Of a stretch of DNA of 64,000 bases, positions 43,229-56,151 are shown piece by piece (within the stretch, counting starts at the first letter, position 1; every line of letters starts with the position of its first letter). This stretch comes from Flavobacterium branchiicola. GTDB taxonomy: Bacteria > Bacteroidota > Bacteroidia > Flavobacteriales > Flavobacteriaceae. The notes below the pieces were generated by a model that made no database searches, was not told the origin of the DNA, and saw only the letters and a list, made by a program, of their open reading frames with translations. The stretch lies in assembly GCF_018383905.1 (NCBI RefSeq), contig NZ_JAGYWA010000001.1, positions 701,518-765,517 on the forward strand, read 5' to 3'. A program made the position numbers and the translations under genes.

Positions 43229-44746
43229 TTAATATCCTGGGTTTTGTGGTAATAAGTTTTTGTTTGCATTAAGCGCTGGTTCAGGAATTGGAAACAACCT
43301 GTGATTAGGATCTGTATCTGATTTCTCCCACCAAATATTTTCATATTTACCGTTACGAATTAAATCCTGACGACGGTGTCCTTCCCACATCATTTCACGT
43401 CCTCTTTCAGCTAAAATGTCATTTAAGGTATAACCGCTTGTTTGAGTAATTCCAGCTCTTCCTTTAATTTCATTTACTAATGCATCACCAGCACCAGCAC
43501 CATTTAACCAAACTAAAGCTTCTGCTTTCATAAGTTTAACATCTGCCAATCTGAAAAGAGGAAAATCATTACTTAGGTTTTCTTTTGCTCCAGCAGCAAT
43601 TTCCCATTTTGCAGGTCTTGCTCCAGCCATTCTAATTTGCTCCTGTGTATTAGTACCTAATGTCATTTGCAGATTTGGAATATTTGCTGTAAAAACAAGA
43701 TTTGCATTTCCAGATTTTGGATCCTGAATATTATCTCCTGCTTTTGTTTTTTGCTGACCAACAAGAATTCCTGCTAATCTTTTGTCTCCAGCCGGGAATG
43801 TATTGTAGTGAGCCTCTAGAGTTGCAAATCCGTTCCATGGAGCTGTACTCATGTTAAAAGTTTGTTGAGACAAATCAATTAAAGTACGCATGTGAAGATT
43901 AAAACCTTTATAAGTATCCTGATCAAACGGGATAGTATAAATATTTTCTTTACAATTCTCATTTTGAGTTGCAAATGGTGTCAACGGATTAGATTCTAAT
44001 GAATATCCTAATGTTAAAACTTTATCACAAGCTGCAATTGCTTTTTCCCACATTGCAGTTCCAGTGTATACTTTTGCATTTAAGTATAACTTAGCTAAAA
44101 GCGTATAACCCATTCCTTGAGTGATATCGCTTCTTACAACACCATCATCTCCTTGTTTTGGTAATAAAGCTACATTATCTTCAATATCCTTAACAATAGC
44201 AGCAAAAACTTCTGCTCTTGATGTTTTTGATGGAAATTCTTCTGCTCCCGTAAAAGTGGTTGGAAAAGCAACATCACCAAAATTATCAATTGCCAAATAA
44301 TAGTAATAGGCTCTGGAAACTTTTACCTGAGCCAAAACTTTAGCTACTCTTGCATTTGTTAAAGATGCAGGAGTCAAAGTTTCAATAGCATAATTAGCTT
44401 GTGGTACTGCAGAATAAATCATATTATATAAATTTACTACTGCTTCAGTATTTGGTCCCCAAGTATGTCTTGATAAAGCTCTCCATTTACCACTATCATC
44501 CCAGTCTGCACCTCTTGTAGGACAAACTGCCTCATCTGTACTCAATTCCTGAGCAAACCACCATCCACCACCATCTAGCATGGTTTGAGTTTTAGCAAAA
44601 ACCGGAGTTGCCAAATTAATTGCCTGCTCTGTTGTTTCAGGATATTGCTCTCCAGTCAAATACTCACTATTTGTTGTATCCAGATCAGTACAAGAAAAAG
44701 CTAAAAAGCTTAATCCTAATACTGTTATTTTATTTTTTAGTTTCAT
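43229..44746 (-). CDS. SusD-family nutrient-binding lipoprotein
   Basis: A 505-residue outer-membrane lipoprotein forming the lid of the SusC channel and binding glycans. The lipoprotein signal ends AFSCTDLD with the lipid Cys at residue 19. The body shows the helical TPR-like units of the RagB/SusD fold, ending in the conserved EMMWEGHRRQDLIR and LFPIPEPALNAN motifs. It lies 10 bases after susC. The GH13/GH65/GH97 genes around it point to maltodextrins as substrates. Confidence 0.95.
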   Translation of the reverse strand: MKLKNKITVLGLSFLAFSCTDLDTTNSEYLTGEQYPETTEQAINLATPVFAKTQTMLDGGGWWFAQELSTDEAVCPTRGADWDDSGKWRALSRHTWGPNTEAVVNLYNMIYSAVPQANYAIETLTPASLTNARVAKVLAQVKVSRAYYYYLAIDNFGDVAFPTTFTGAEEFPSKTSRAEVFAAIVKDIEDNVALLPKQGDDGVVRSDITQGMGYTLLAKLYLNAKVYTGTAMWEKAIAACDKVLTLGYSLESNPLTPFATQNENCKENIYTIPFDQDTYKGFNLHMRTLIDLSQQTFNMSTAPWNGFATLEAHYNTFPAGDKRLAGILVGQQKTKAGDNIQDPKSGNANLVFTANIPNLQMTLGTNTQEQIRMAGARPAKWEIAAGAKENLSNDFPLFRLADVKLMKAEALVWLNGAGAGDALVNEIKGRAGITQTSGYTLNDILAERGREMMWEGHRRQDLIRNGKYENIWWEKSDTDPNHRLFPIPEPALNANKNLLPQNPGY

Positions 44747-44756
44747 GATTTATGTA

Positions 44757-47726
44757 TTAAAATGAAAGATTCAAACCAAATGTTAAGGTTCTTGTTTTTG
44801 GATAATTATTGTAATTATCTATTCCAAAAAAGATTTCTTTGTTGTCTTTTCCTCCAGAAAAATTAACTTCAGGATCTGCCCCTCCGTAATTAGTCAAAGT
44901 AAATACATTATTCATAGAAGCATAAAAACGAAGTTTTGAAATTGCCGAAGCAAATGAAGGATTTACAAAAGTATAACCTAAATTAATGTTATCCAGTTTT
45001 ATAAAACTTGCATCCTCAATATAATAAGATAATGTACTGTAAGCACCCTGAATTCCAGCATCGTTCAAAAGTAAAGCTTCACTGTTCACACTTCTTGTTC
45101 CTACCTGATCTGGGTTACCAAAAACCTGATTTGTAGCGTTGTAAACATCATTACCAACAACAGCTCTGAATGACATGCTTAAATCCCAGTTTTTATATTT
45201 GAAATAATTACTCCATCCCATTTCAAAATCAGGTAAAGCATTTCCTAACACTTTTTTCTGATCATCTGAGTTTGCTACATCTTCTAAATAATGTAATTGA
45301 TTATCATTTCCTTTGATTAACCATTTACCATTAGATACTCCCGCATATTCATATCCGAAGAATGTACCTAATTTATATCCAGCCTGCATTCTTTGAGTTG
45401 GAACACCAACTAAACCAGGACCTGAGATATAACCAGTATTAATAAATGAGTAGTTGTAACGATCATTTCCTAAAGCAATAACTTCTTGCTTGTTTTGTGT
45501 GTAAACTACTGTTGTATTCCAGCTAAAATTATTGCTATTGAATACTTTAGCAGTTAAAGTTGCTTCAATACCAGAATTTTTCATCTCACCACCATTAATA
45601 AATGTAGTGTTTGAGAAGTTCGTTTCAGTTGGTACGTTTGTATTAGCAATTAACATATCAGTAATTTTTTTGCTGTAAAACTCAACCGATCCTGATAATC
45701 TATTATTAAATAATCCAAAATCAACACCAAGGTTTACCTCTGTATTTTGATCCCATTTTAAGTCTGGGTTAGCATTATGATTGTATCCATAAGCTACTAA
45801 ACCACCTTGAATAGAAGGTCTAACCGCTAAGTCTTTTGCATCAACTGGTAAATTACTATTTCCAGAAATACCCCAGCTTCCTCTAAATTTCAATAAGTTT
45901 AATGCGCTTACATTGTCTTTAAGGAAATTCTCATTAGCGATATTCCATGCCACTTGTACAGATGGGAAATAACCCCATTGCTCATTGTCCCCGAAAATTG
46001 AAGATCCATCTCTACGAATCATTCCAGTTACATAATATTTAGATTCAAAATCATACGTAGCTCTTGCGAACATACCGATATCTTTACGTTCGTTTTTGTA
46101 AGATTTCATATTTCCTAAAACAATAGTTTCAAAGTTTTCAAAATTATCAGATCCTAAAGTATTAGAAGTAGGATTATTAGCCTCCATATTAAAACCGTCA
46201 CTGTCAGTTGTTCTATAAGAGTAACCACCTAATAATGTTACATTATGCGATTCTGCAAATGTCTTTTTATAAGTTAAAGTAGCCTCAATTAAACCTTGCT
46301 CCCAATTAGCATAAGATCTTTTTCCGTATCCTGTGTAAATTGGTGTTTCTGTAGTACCTGTGAAAATATAATTATAAGTTGGTTCAAAATAAGTACTTTC
46401 ACTGTCATTTCTTAAATAACTTCCTGAAACCTTAGCAGTTAATCCTTTTGCCAACTCATAAGACAAAGCTAAATTACCAGATAAGAACTTCGCATCTCTG
46501 TTATTTTCAATTTTGTTAACAGAATGTAATGGGTTGTAATAATTATTTGTTCCAGGAGCTTCAAACAATGCTCCTTCAGAATTATAAACCGGATCGGTTG
46601 GAAGCCTTTGGAAAGCCTGATAGATTACCTGATCCTTACCATCTGTTCCGTAATTTACATAATCATTATGTTCGATAGTTGCAGAAAGCCCCATATCGAT
46701 AGTCATTTTATCATTAAATGCTTTTTGAGTTACATTTAATCTACCAACAGTTCTCTTTTTTCCAGAGTTTCTAATTACCCCTTCAAAGTCACTGTTTGAG
46801 ATAGATCCTCTGTAATTTCCAGTTTCACTTCCTCCAGAAACAGCTAAACTGTTTACTTTTGTAAAACCAGTTCTGAAAATTTCATCTTGCCAGTCAACAC
46901 TTCCTCCATTATCCGTAAAATCGATACTTGGATGAGCTTTTATATAGTCTCTATACTCGCCAGCAGAAACAAATTTTTGCTCTATTGCCTGATCTGTAGC
47001 GATAGAAGAATTAAATTCGATTGTAGTTTTTCCAGATTTTCCTTTTTTAGTTGTAATGAAAACAACTCCATTTGCTCCATCAGCTCCATAAATTGCAGTC
47101 GAAGCCGCATCTTTAAGAATGTCATAAGAAACGATATCATCCGGAGAAATTGTTGTAGGATCAACACCTCTAATTCCATCAACTACATATAAAGGCGAAC
47201 CTCCTGCAGCAAAACCTGCAGCACCACGAATACGAACGTCAAAACCTTTATTTGGGTCACCCCCTTGTTTTGTGATCGAAACACCCGCAGCCTTACCTTG
47301 TAGTCCCTGAATAGGATCTACTAAAGTTCCCTGATTCAGATTCTCTGCAGTAACTTTCGATACCGCACCTGTTACATCTTTCTTTTTTGCAGAACCGTAA
47401 CCTACCTGAACCACAACTTCTTTAAGTTCGTTTGAATCTTCCTGTAAGATTACGTTTATTGATTTTTGTCCATCATAGATTACAGAGTAAGTTTTGTATC
47501 CAATAAAAGAGACCTGAATTTTATCTCCTTTTTTTACATTAGATAACTGAAACTTTCCATCAAAATCTGTAGAAGCACCACCTGGAGCGCCTTGAACATT
47601 TACATTTACTCCCGGAATTGGTTGTCCTGACTTTTCGACAACAGTCCCACTTAGGGTGCTTTGAGCTAACACCGAAAATGGCAACAATAGGAATAAAAAT
47701 AACAACTTTTTGTAAATTGTTTTCAT
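44757..47726 (-). CDS. SusC/RagA-family TonB-linked outer-membrane transporter
   Basis: A 989-residue TonB-dependent channel that imports oligosaccharides with SusD. A signal peptide (ending LAQST) is followed by a carboxypeptidase-regulatory-like domain (about 22-105, SGQPIPGVNVNV), the SusC plug (about 115-240, with VQVGYGSAKKKDVTGAVS and PLYVVDGIRG) and the 22-strand barrel to the C-terminal LTFGLNLSF. It heads the SusCDE operon. A TAnnTTTG promoter and one copy of the locus operator lie upstream, and the LacI-family regulator gene diverges from it. Confidence 0.96.
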   Translation of the reverse strand: MKTIYKKLLFLFLLLPFSVLAQSTLSGTVVEKSGQPIPGVNVNVQGAPGGASTDFDGKFQLSNVKKGDKIQVSFIGYKTYSVIYDGQKSINVILQEDSNELKEVVVQVGYGSAKKKDVTGAVSKVTAENLNQGTLVDPIQGLQGKAAGVSITKQGGDPNKGFDVRIRGAAGFAAGGSPLYVVDGIRGVDPTTISPDDIVSYDILKDAASTAIYGADGANGVVFITTKKGKSGKTTIEFNSSIATDQAIEQKFVSAGEYRDYIKAHPSIDFTDNGGSVDWQDEIFRTGFTKVNSLAVSGGSETGNYRGSISNSDFEGVIRNSGKKRTVGRLNVTQKAFNDKMTIDMGLSATIEHNDYVNYGTDGKDQVIYQAFQRLPTDPVYNSEGALFEAPGTNNYYNPLHSVNKIENNRDAKFLSGNLALSYELAKGLTAKVSGSYLRNDSESTYFEPTYNYIFTGTTETPIYTGYGKRSYANWEQGLIEATLTYKKTFAESHNVTLLGGYSYRTTDSDGFNMEANNPTSNTLGSDNFENFETIVLGNMKSYKNERKDIGMFARATYDFESKYYVTGMIRRDGSSIFGDNEQWGYFPSVQVAWNIANENFLKDNVSALNLLKFRGSWGISGNSNLPVDAKDLAVRPSIQGGLVAYGYNHNANPDLKWDQNTEVNLGVDFGLFNNRLSGSVEFYSKKITDMLIANTNVPTETNFSNTTFINGGEMKNSGIEATLTAKVFNSNNFSWNTTVVYTQNKQEVIALGNDRYNYSFINTGYISGPGLVGVPTQRMQAGYKLGTFFGYEYAGVSNGKWLIKGNDNQLHYLEDVANSDDQKKVLGNALPDFEMGWSNYFKYKNWDLSMSFRAVVGNDVYNATNQVFGNPDQVGTRSVNSEALLLNDAGIQGAYSTLSYYIEDASFIKLDNINLGYTFVNPSFASAISKLRFYASMNNVFTLTNYGGADPEVNFSGGKDNKEIFFGIDNYNNYPKTRTLTFGLNLSF

Positions 47727-47791
47727 ACTTTTTGTTTAAATTAGTTTGAGTTTGTGATTGTTAGTTAAGTTTTTAATTTTACTTCGAATTT

Positions 47792-47820
47792 CAAAATTAG
47801 GAATTTATTAACACGCCCAA
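47792..47820 (-). promoter_or_regulatory. promoter of the SusCDE operon
   Basis: On the minus strand TTG (47820-47818) and TAATTTTG (47799-47792), 18 bases apart, fit the Bacteroidota consensus except for a slightly short spacer. The ATG of susC is 65 bases downstream. Confidence 0.5.
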
Positions 47821-47844
47821 CCTGAGGCAATTTTTATTGGTTTA

Positions 47845-47862
47845 CGAAAACGTGGTAGTGTT
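47845..47862 (+). promoter_or_regulatory. putative LacI-family operator, susC-regulator intergenic copy
   Basis: CGAAAACGTGGTAGTG (47845-47860) matches the amylase and 41818 sites. It lies upstream of the susC -33 element and of the regulator's own promoter, a position suiting activation of susC or autoregulation. Confidence 0.6.
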
Positions 47863-47900
47863 GAAAACTTTCTATTTTTTGTAATCTTTTAAGTCAAAAA

Positions 47901-47931
47901 TTGCTGAATATAAAAATTTCAGATACCTTTA
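47901..47931 (+). promoter_or_regulatory. possible promoter of the LacI-family regulator
   Basis: TTG (47901-47903), 20 bases, TACCTTTA (47924-47931) resembles TTTG-N20-TAnnTTTG with one mismatch, 31 bases before the ATG. Confidence 0.4.
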
Positions 47932-47962
47932 TTACTAATTAGATTTTTTTCAATTAACCATC

Positions 47963-48994
47963 ATGAAACGTAAAATAACCCTAAAACAGATTGCAAAGGA
48001 ACTGGATGTATCTATATCAACTGTCTCAAAATCACTTAGAAACAGTTTAGAAATAGGCGAAGAAACACGATTAAAAGTTCAGGCTTTTGCAAAGTTTTAC
48101 AACTATAAACCCAACAATATTGCCCTTAGTTTAAAAAATCGAAAAACCAAAAGTATCGGTATTATCATTCCGGAAATTGTACATTATTTTTTCTCTACAG
48201 TAATCAACGGAATCGAGCAGGTAGCCAACGAACATGGCTATAGTGTTGTGATTTGTTTGTCAGATGATTCTTTCGACAAAGAGGTCTTAAACATGGAAAT
48301 GCTAGCCAACGGAAGCATCGATGGTTTTATCATGTCACTTTCTAAAGAAACACAATACAAAGGCGACTTTCATCACATTACAGAAGTCATTAATCAGGGA
48401 ATGCCGGTTGTAATGTTTGACCGTGTTACCAATGATATTTTATGCGATAAAGTTATAATCGATGATAAATCTGCTGCTTATGAAGCCGTTCAGAGTTTAA
48501 TTGATAACGGACGTAAAAAGATCGCATTAGTAACTACAGTAGATTATGTAAGTGTTGGAAAACTGCGTACAGACGGTTACGAAAAAGCCCTTTTAGACAA
48601 CGGAATTCCTTTCAACGAAGATTTAATTATTAAAATCGAAGATGTAGACACTTGTGAAATCACCATAAGTCAGCTTTTACACGATCGTGCTTTTGATGCT
48701 GTTTTTGCAGTAAATGAGCTGTTTGCAGTTACCATTATTAAAACGGCCAATAAAATGGGACTTAAAGTTCCGGAAGATTTGGCTGTAATTGCTTTTACTG
48801 ACGGAATCATCTCAAAATACTCTACACCAAGCATTACCACCGTTAGCCAAAGCGGTGAAAAAATGGGAAATAAAGCAGCTAAAATGCTAATAGAAAGACT
48901 CGAAGCAGAACACGATGACGATGATGATGAAAACGAAAACTACACCACAGAAGTTATAGAAACACATTTAATAAAAAGAGAATCTACTGACTAA
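47963..48994 (+). CDS. LacI-family transcriptional regulator of the starch locus
   Basis: A 343-residue dimeric DNA-binding regulator. The N-terminal helix-turn-helix (TLKQIAKELDVSISTVSKSL, residues 6-25) and hinge region (about 45-60) are typical of LacI/GalR. The rest is a periplasmic-binding-protein-like sensor domain (about 60-325), probably binding a maltodextrin-derived ligand. The C-terminal stretch includes an acidic DDDDDE run. It diverges from susC and precedes the MFS/PgmB/GH65 genes. The shared 16-bp motif near the amylase and susC is the likely binding site, but nothing in the sequence tells whether it activates or represses. Confidence 0.93.
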   Translation: MKRKITLKQIAKELDVSISTVSKSLRNSLEIGEETRLKVQAFAKFYNYKPNNIALSLKNRKTKSIGIIIPEIVHYFFSTVINGIEQVANEHGYSVVICLSDDSFDKEVLNMEMLANGSIDGFIMSLSKETQYKGDFHHITEVINQGMPVVMFDRVTNDILCDKVIIDDKSAAYEAVQSLIDNGRKKIALVTTVDYVSVGKLRTDGYEKALLDNGIPFNEDLIIKIEDVDTCEITISQLLHDRAFDAVFAVNELFAVTIIKTANKMGLKVPEDLAVIAFTDGIISKYSTPSITTVSQSGEKMGNKAAKMLIERLEAEHDDDDDENENYTTEVIETHLIKRESTD

Positions 48995-49013
48995 TTTTCT
49001 TAAAATCAACACA

Positions 49014-49048
49014 TTCTAAAGCCATAAAAAATATTTATGGCTTTTTTA
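49014..49048 (+). terminator. intrinsic terminator after the LacI-family gene
   Basis: AAAGCCATAAA (49018-49028) and TTTATGGCTTT (49034-49044) form an 11-bp stem followed by T residues. Confidence 0.85.
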
Positions 49049-49127
49049 TTAGCATAAATAAAAAAATAATTAATACTTTTACGCCGCTCAAAGCTTTTAC
49101 TTTTACTTCGAAAAAATAGTAAGTTTT

Positions 49128-49146
49128 GATAAGCAAAGCGCTTATC
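49128..49146. promoter_or_regulatory. inverted repeat before the MFS sugar transporter
   Basis: GATAAGC, 5 bases, GCTTATC lies 26 bases before the MFS ATG. It has no following T run and may be an operator or 5' hairpin. It does not match the locus 16-bp motif. Confidence 0.35.
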
Positions 49147-49172
49147 GTCTAATTAATTCTTTAATTACGATA

Positions 49173-50693
49173 ATGGAAAAGCGTAAATTAAGTTTCTGGG
49201 AAATTTGGAACATGAGTTTCGGTTTCTTGGGAATACAATTTGGTTTTGCACTGCAAAACGCAAATACCTCTAGAATTTTTGAAACCCTTGGTGCCAAAAT
49301 CGACGAAATTCCAATTTTATGGATCGCTGCTCCTGTTTCAGGTTTAATAATTCAGCCTGTAATTGGTTATTTCAGTGACAGAACCTGGACTCGTTTAGGT
49401 CGTCGTCGCCCTTATTTTTTAATTGGAGCACTTTTATCTTCAATCGCATTATTCATAATGCCCAACTCTCCTACTTTATGGATTGCTGCAGGAACTTTAT
49501 GGATTATGGATGCCTCGATAAATGTTTCCATGGAGCCTTTTCGCGCATTTGTTGGTGATAATTTACCAGATGAACAACGTGCTTTAGGTTTTGTAATGCA
49601 GAGTTTCTTTATTGGTACCGGAGCCGTTGTAGGTTCTGTTTTGCCCTATCTTTTTACAAATGTTTTCGGAGTTAGCAATACTGCACCAGAAGGAATTATT
49701 CCTGATGCAGTAAAATGGTCTTTTTACATTGGCGGAATCGTTTTTTTACTTTCCGTTTTATGGACTGTTTTTAAAACTACAGAATATACGCCAGAAGAAT
49801 TACATGCATTTGAGGCTAATAGCAAAAAAGATTCTCAAAACCTTTCTGCAGATTCTGAAACAGAATCTGGTGTTACTATTAAAAAGCAATTGTCTTTAGG
49901 GGTCTTATTTGCAGCCATTGGAGGGTTAATTTCATTTCTGATTTTCGAAAATAGTCTCGCCAAAGAATTATATATTTTATTCATTGGACTTATTTTTATG
50001 GGTGTTTTATTTGTAATAGCATCACAATTACGCACTAAAAAAGTTCATAATGGTTTTACCATAATCATGACCGATTTATTGAATATGCCAAAAACAATGC
50101 AAAAATTAGCATGGGTTCAGTTTTTCTCGTGGTTTGCACTTTTCTCAATGTGGATTTACACTACACAAGCCGTTACACAACACATTTTTGGTACAACAGA
50201 TACAACATCAAAAGTATATAATGATGCTGCCGATTGGGTTTCTGTATTATTTACCGTTTATAACGGAATTGCAGCAGCAGTTGCCTTTTTATTACCAATT
50301 ATTGCAAAAAAAGTAGGCGTTAGAGCAACACATTTATTAGCACTTTGTGCAGGAGGTGTTGGTTTAATTTCAATTTATTTTATAGGTGATAAACAAATGC
50401 TGATTTTGCCAATGCTGGGTGTTGGTATCGCATGGGCTAGTATTTTATCTATGCCATATGCTATGCTTTCCGGTGCCTTGCCAGCAGCAAAAATGGGTTA
50501 TTACATGGGAGTTTTCAACTTCTTCGTAGTAATTCCACAAATTGTAGCTGCAACAATATTAGGATTTGTAATTAAACAATTCTTTCATAATGAACCTATT
50601 TACGCCCTAATGATTGGAGGAGTATCGATGATATTTGCCGGATTGCTAACGCTGAGGGTAAATAACAAAACTAAAATTGAAATTCATGAATAA
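49173..50693 (+). CDS. MFS sugar transporter, SLC45/GPH-like, likely maltose
   Basis: A 506-residue inner-membrane carrier. The start WEIWNMSFGFLGIQFGFALQ and the loop GYFSDRTWTRLGRRRPYF are typical of the MFS group that carries disaccharides such as maltose. About 12 helices are visible, with a hydrophilic loop near residues 210-235. The gene starts a plus-strand unit with beta-phosphoglucomutase and GH65 phosphorylase, so maltose import ahead of phosphorolysis is the likely role. The last bases overlap the start of pgmB by 8 bases. Confidence 0.88.
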   Translation: MEKRKLSFWEIWNMSFGFLGIQFGFALQNANTSRIFETLGAKIDEIPILWIAAPVSGLIIQPVIGYFSDRTWTRLGRRRPYFLIGALLSSIALFIMPNSPTLWIAAGTLWIMDASINVSMEPFRAFVGDNLPDEQRALGFVMQSFFIGTGAVVGSVLPYLFTNVFGVSNTAPEGIIPDAVKWSFYIGGIVFLLSVLWTVFKTTEYTPEELHAFEANSKKDSQNLSADSETESGVTIKKQLSLGVLFAAIGGLISFLIFENSLAKELYILFIGLIFMGVLFVIASQLRTKKVHNGFTIIMTDLLNMPKTMQKLAWVQFFSWFALFSMWIYTTQAVTQHIFGTTDTTSKVYNDAADWVSVLFTVYNGIAAAVAFLLPIIAKKVGVRATHLLALCAGGVGLISIYFIGDKQMLILPMLGVGIAWASILSMPYAMLSGALPAAKMGYYMGVFNFFVVIPQIVAATILGFVIKQFFHNEPIYALMIGGVSMIFAGLLTLRVNNKTKIEIHE

Positions 50694-51345
50694 CAAAAAA
50701 GCATTCATCTTCGATCTTGATGGAGTAATCGTTGATACCGCTAAATACCATTTTTTAGCCTGGCAAAAAATCGCTCAGGAGTTAAATATAAATTTTACAC
50801 ACGAAGATAACGAGTTACTTAAAGGAGTAAGTCGTGTTCGTTCTTTAGATATCATTTTAGAATTAGGAAATGTTACGGTTTCGCAGGCCGACAAAGACAA
50901 ATTTCTAATTCAGAAAAATGAAGAATACCTGTCTTATTTAGTTGATATGGATGAAAGTGAGATTCTTCCAGGGGTTTTTAAAATTCTTCAGCTATTAAAA
51001 GATAAAAATCAAGGAATTGCATTAGGTTCTGCCAGTAAAAATGCAAGACCAATTTTAGAAAAAACAGGGATCATCAATTACTTCGATGTTATTGTTGACG
51101 GAAACGACGTTACCAATGCAAAACCCGATCCTGAAGTTTTCCTAAAAGCGGCTCAATTATTAAACATTGATCCAAAAAATTCAATAGTATTTGAAGATTC
51201 TGTTGCCGGAATTCAGGCAGCAAATATCGCAGAAATGGTAAGTGTTGGAATTGGTGAGGAAACAATTTTACATGAAGCTGATCATATTTTTAAAGATTTT
51301 ACCCAAATCACACCAGACTTTATTAACGACTTAATTAGTCAATGA
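50686..51345 (+). CDS. pgmB: beta-phosphoglucomutase
   Basis: PgmB turns beta-glucose 1-phosphate into glucose 6-phosphate, completing maltose phosphorolysis. It is a HAD-superfamily enzyme of 219 residues. The nucleophile loop FDLDGVIVDTAKYH, the cap region, the GSASKNA phosphate motif and FEDSVAGIQAA are all present. The ATG at 50686 lies inside the end of the MFS gene (ATGAATAA overlap) and is preferred to a TTG nine bases earlier. Its place before GH65 strongly supports the assignment. Confidence 0.95.
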   Translation: MNNKKAFIFDLDGVIVDTAKYHFLAWQKIAQELNINFTHEDNELLKGVSRVRSLDIILELGNVTVSQADKDKFLIQKNEEYLSYLVDMDESEILPGVFKILQLLKDKNQGIALGSASKNARPILEKTGIINYFDVIVDGNDVTNAKPDPEVFLKAAQLLNIDPKNSIVFEDSVAGIQAANIAEMVSVGIGEETILHEADHIFKDFTQITPDFINDLISQ

Positions 51346-51348
51346 GAA

Positions 51349-51491
51349 AATTTGATAATTAGATAATTTTCAAAAAATGAGAATAATTTAATCACCACTC
51401 AACAAATTGTATCACAAAAAAAAATGTAAAACACCAAGCAATTCAAAAGGTAAAAATAGCGTCAAAAAAATAATTATCTAATTATCAAATT
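51349..51491. repeat. 20-bp inverted repeat flanking a gene-free spacer
   Basis: AATTTGATAATTAGATAATT (51349-51368) and its exact reverse complement (51472-51491) bracket about 100 bases of AT-rich DNA between pgmB and GH65. Related ATTATCTAATT-type units continue to about 51535. I see no gene here. Confidence 0.8.
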
Positions 51492-51538
51492 GCCAAATTA
51501 TCTAATTACCCTAATTGCCACATTATCTAATTTAAGAA

Positions 51539-55985
<4,447 letters not shown>

Positions 55986-55989
55986 TTTT

Positions 55990-56034
55990 TATAAAAGACA
56001 AGTAATTTTCCCCAAGATTACTTGTCTTTTTTTT
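55990..56034 (+). terminator. intrinsic terminator after the GH97 gene
   Basis: AAAAGACAAGTAAT (55993-56006) and ATTACTTGTCTTTT (56017-56030) form a 14-bp stem followed by a T run. Confidence 0.9.
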
Positions 56035-56047
56035 AACTTTTAGTAGT

Positions 56048-56128
56048 CCTGCAAGGTTTTCAAAACCTTGTAGGTCTTCTAAATCTTTGCTCAATTCCAT
56101 ACCTACAAGGTTTTGAAAACCTTGCAGG
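56048..56128. repeat. paired palindromic intergenic element
   Basis: Two 28-base units, 56048-56075 and 56101-56128, are exact reverse complements of each other, and each is itself nearly palindromic around AAGGTTTT/AAAACCTT. A 25-base spacer separates them. It is a REP/BIME-like unit and ends 24 bases before the next ATG. Confidence 0.85.
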
Positions 56129-56151
56129 AAATCGAACTAAAAAGAAAAACT

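Noticed and set aside
49109..49125. CGAAAAAATAGTAAG resembling the 16-bp operator motif before the MFS gene
   Set aside because: It lacks the central ACG and needs a gap to align; too weak to count as a fifth site.
51349..51491. Possible CRISPR or tandem repeat array
   Set aside because: The arms are inverted rather than direct and there are no regular spacers.
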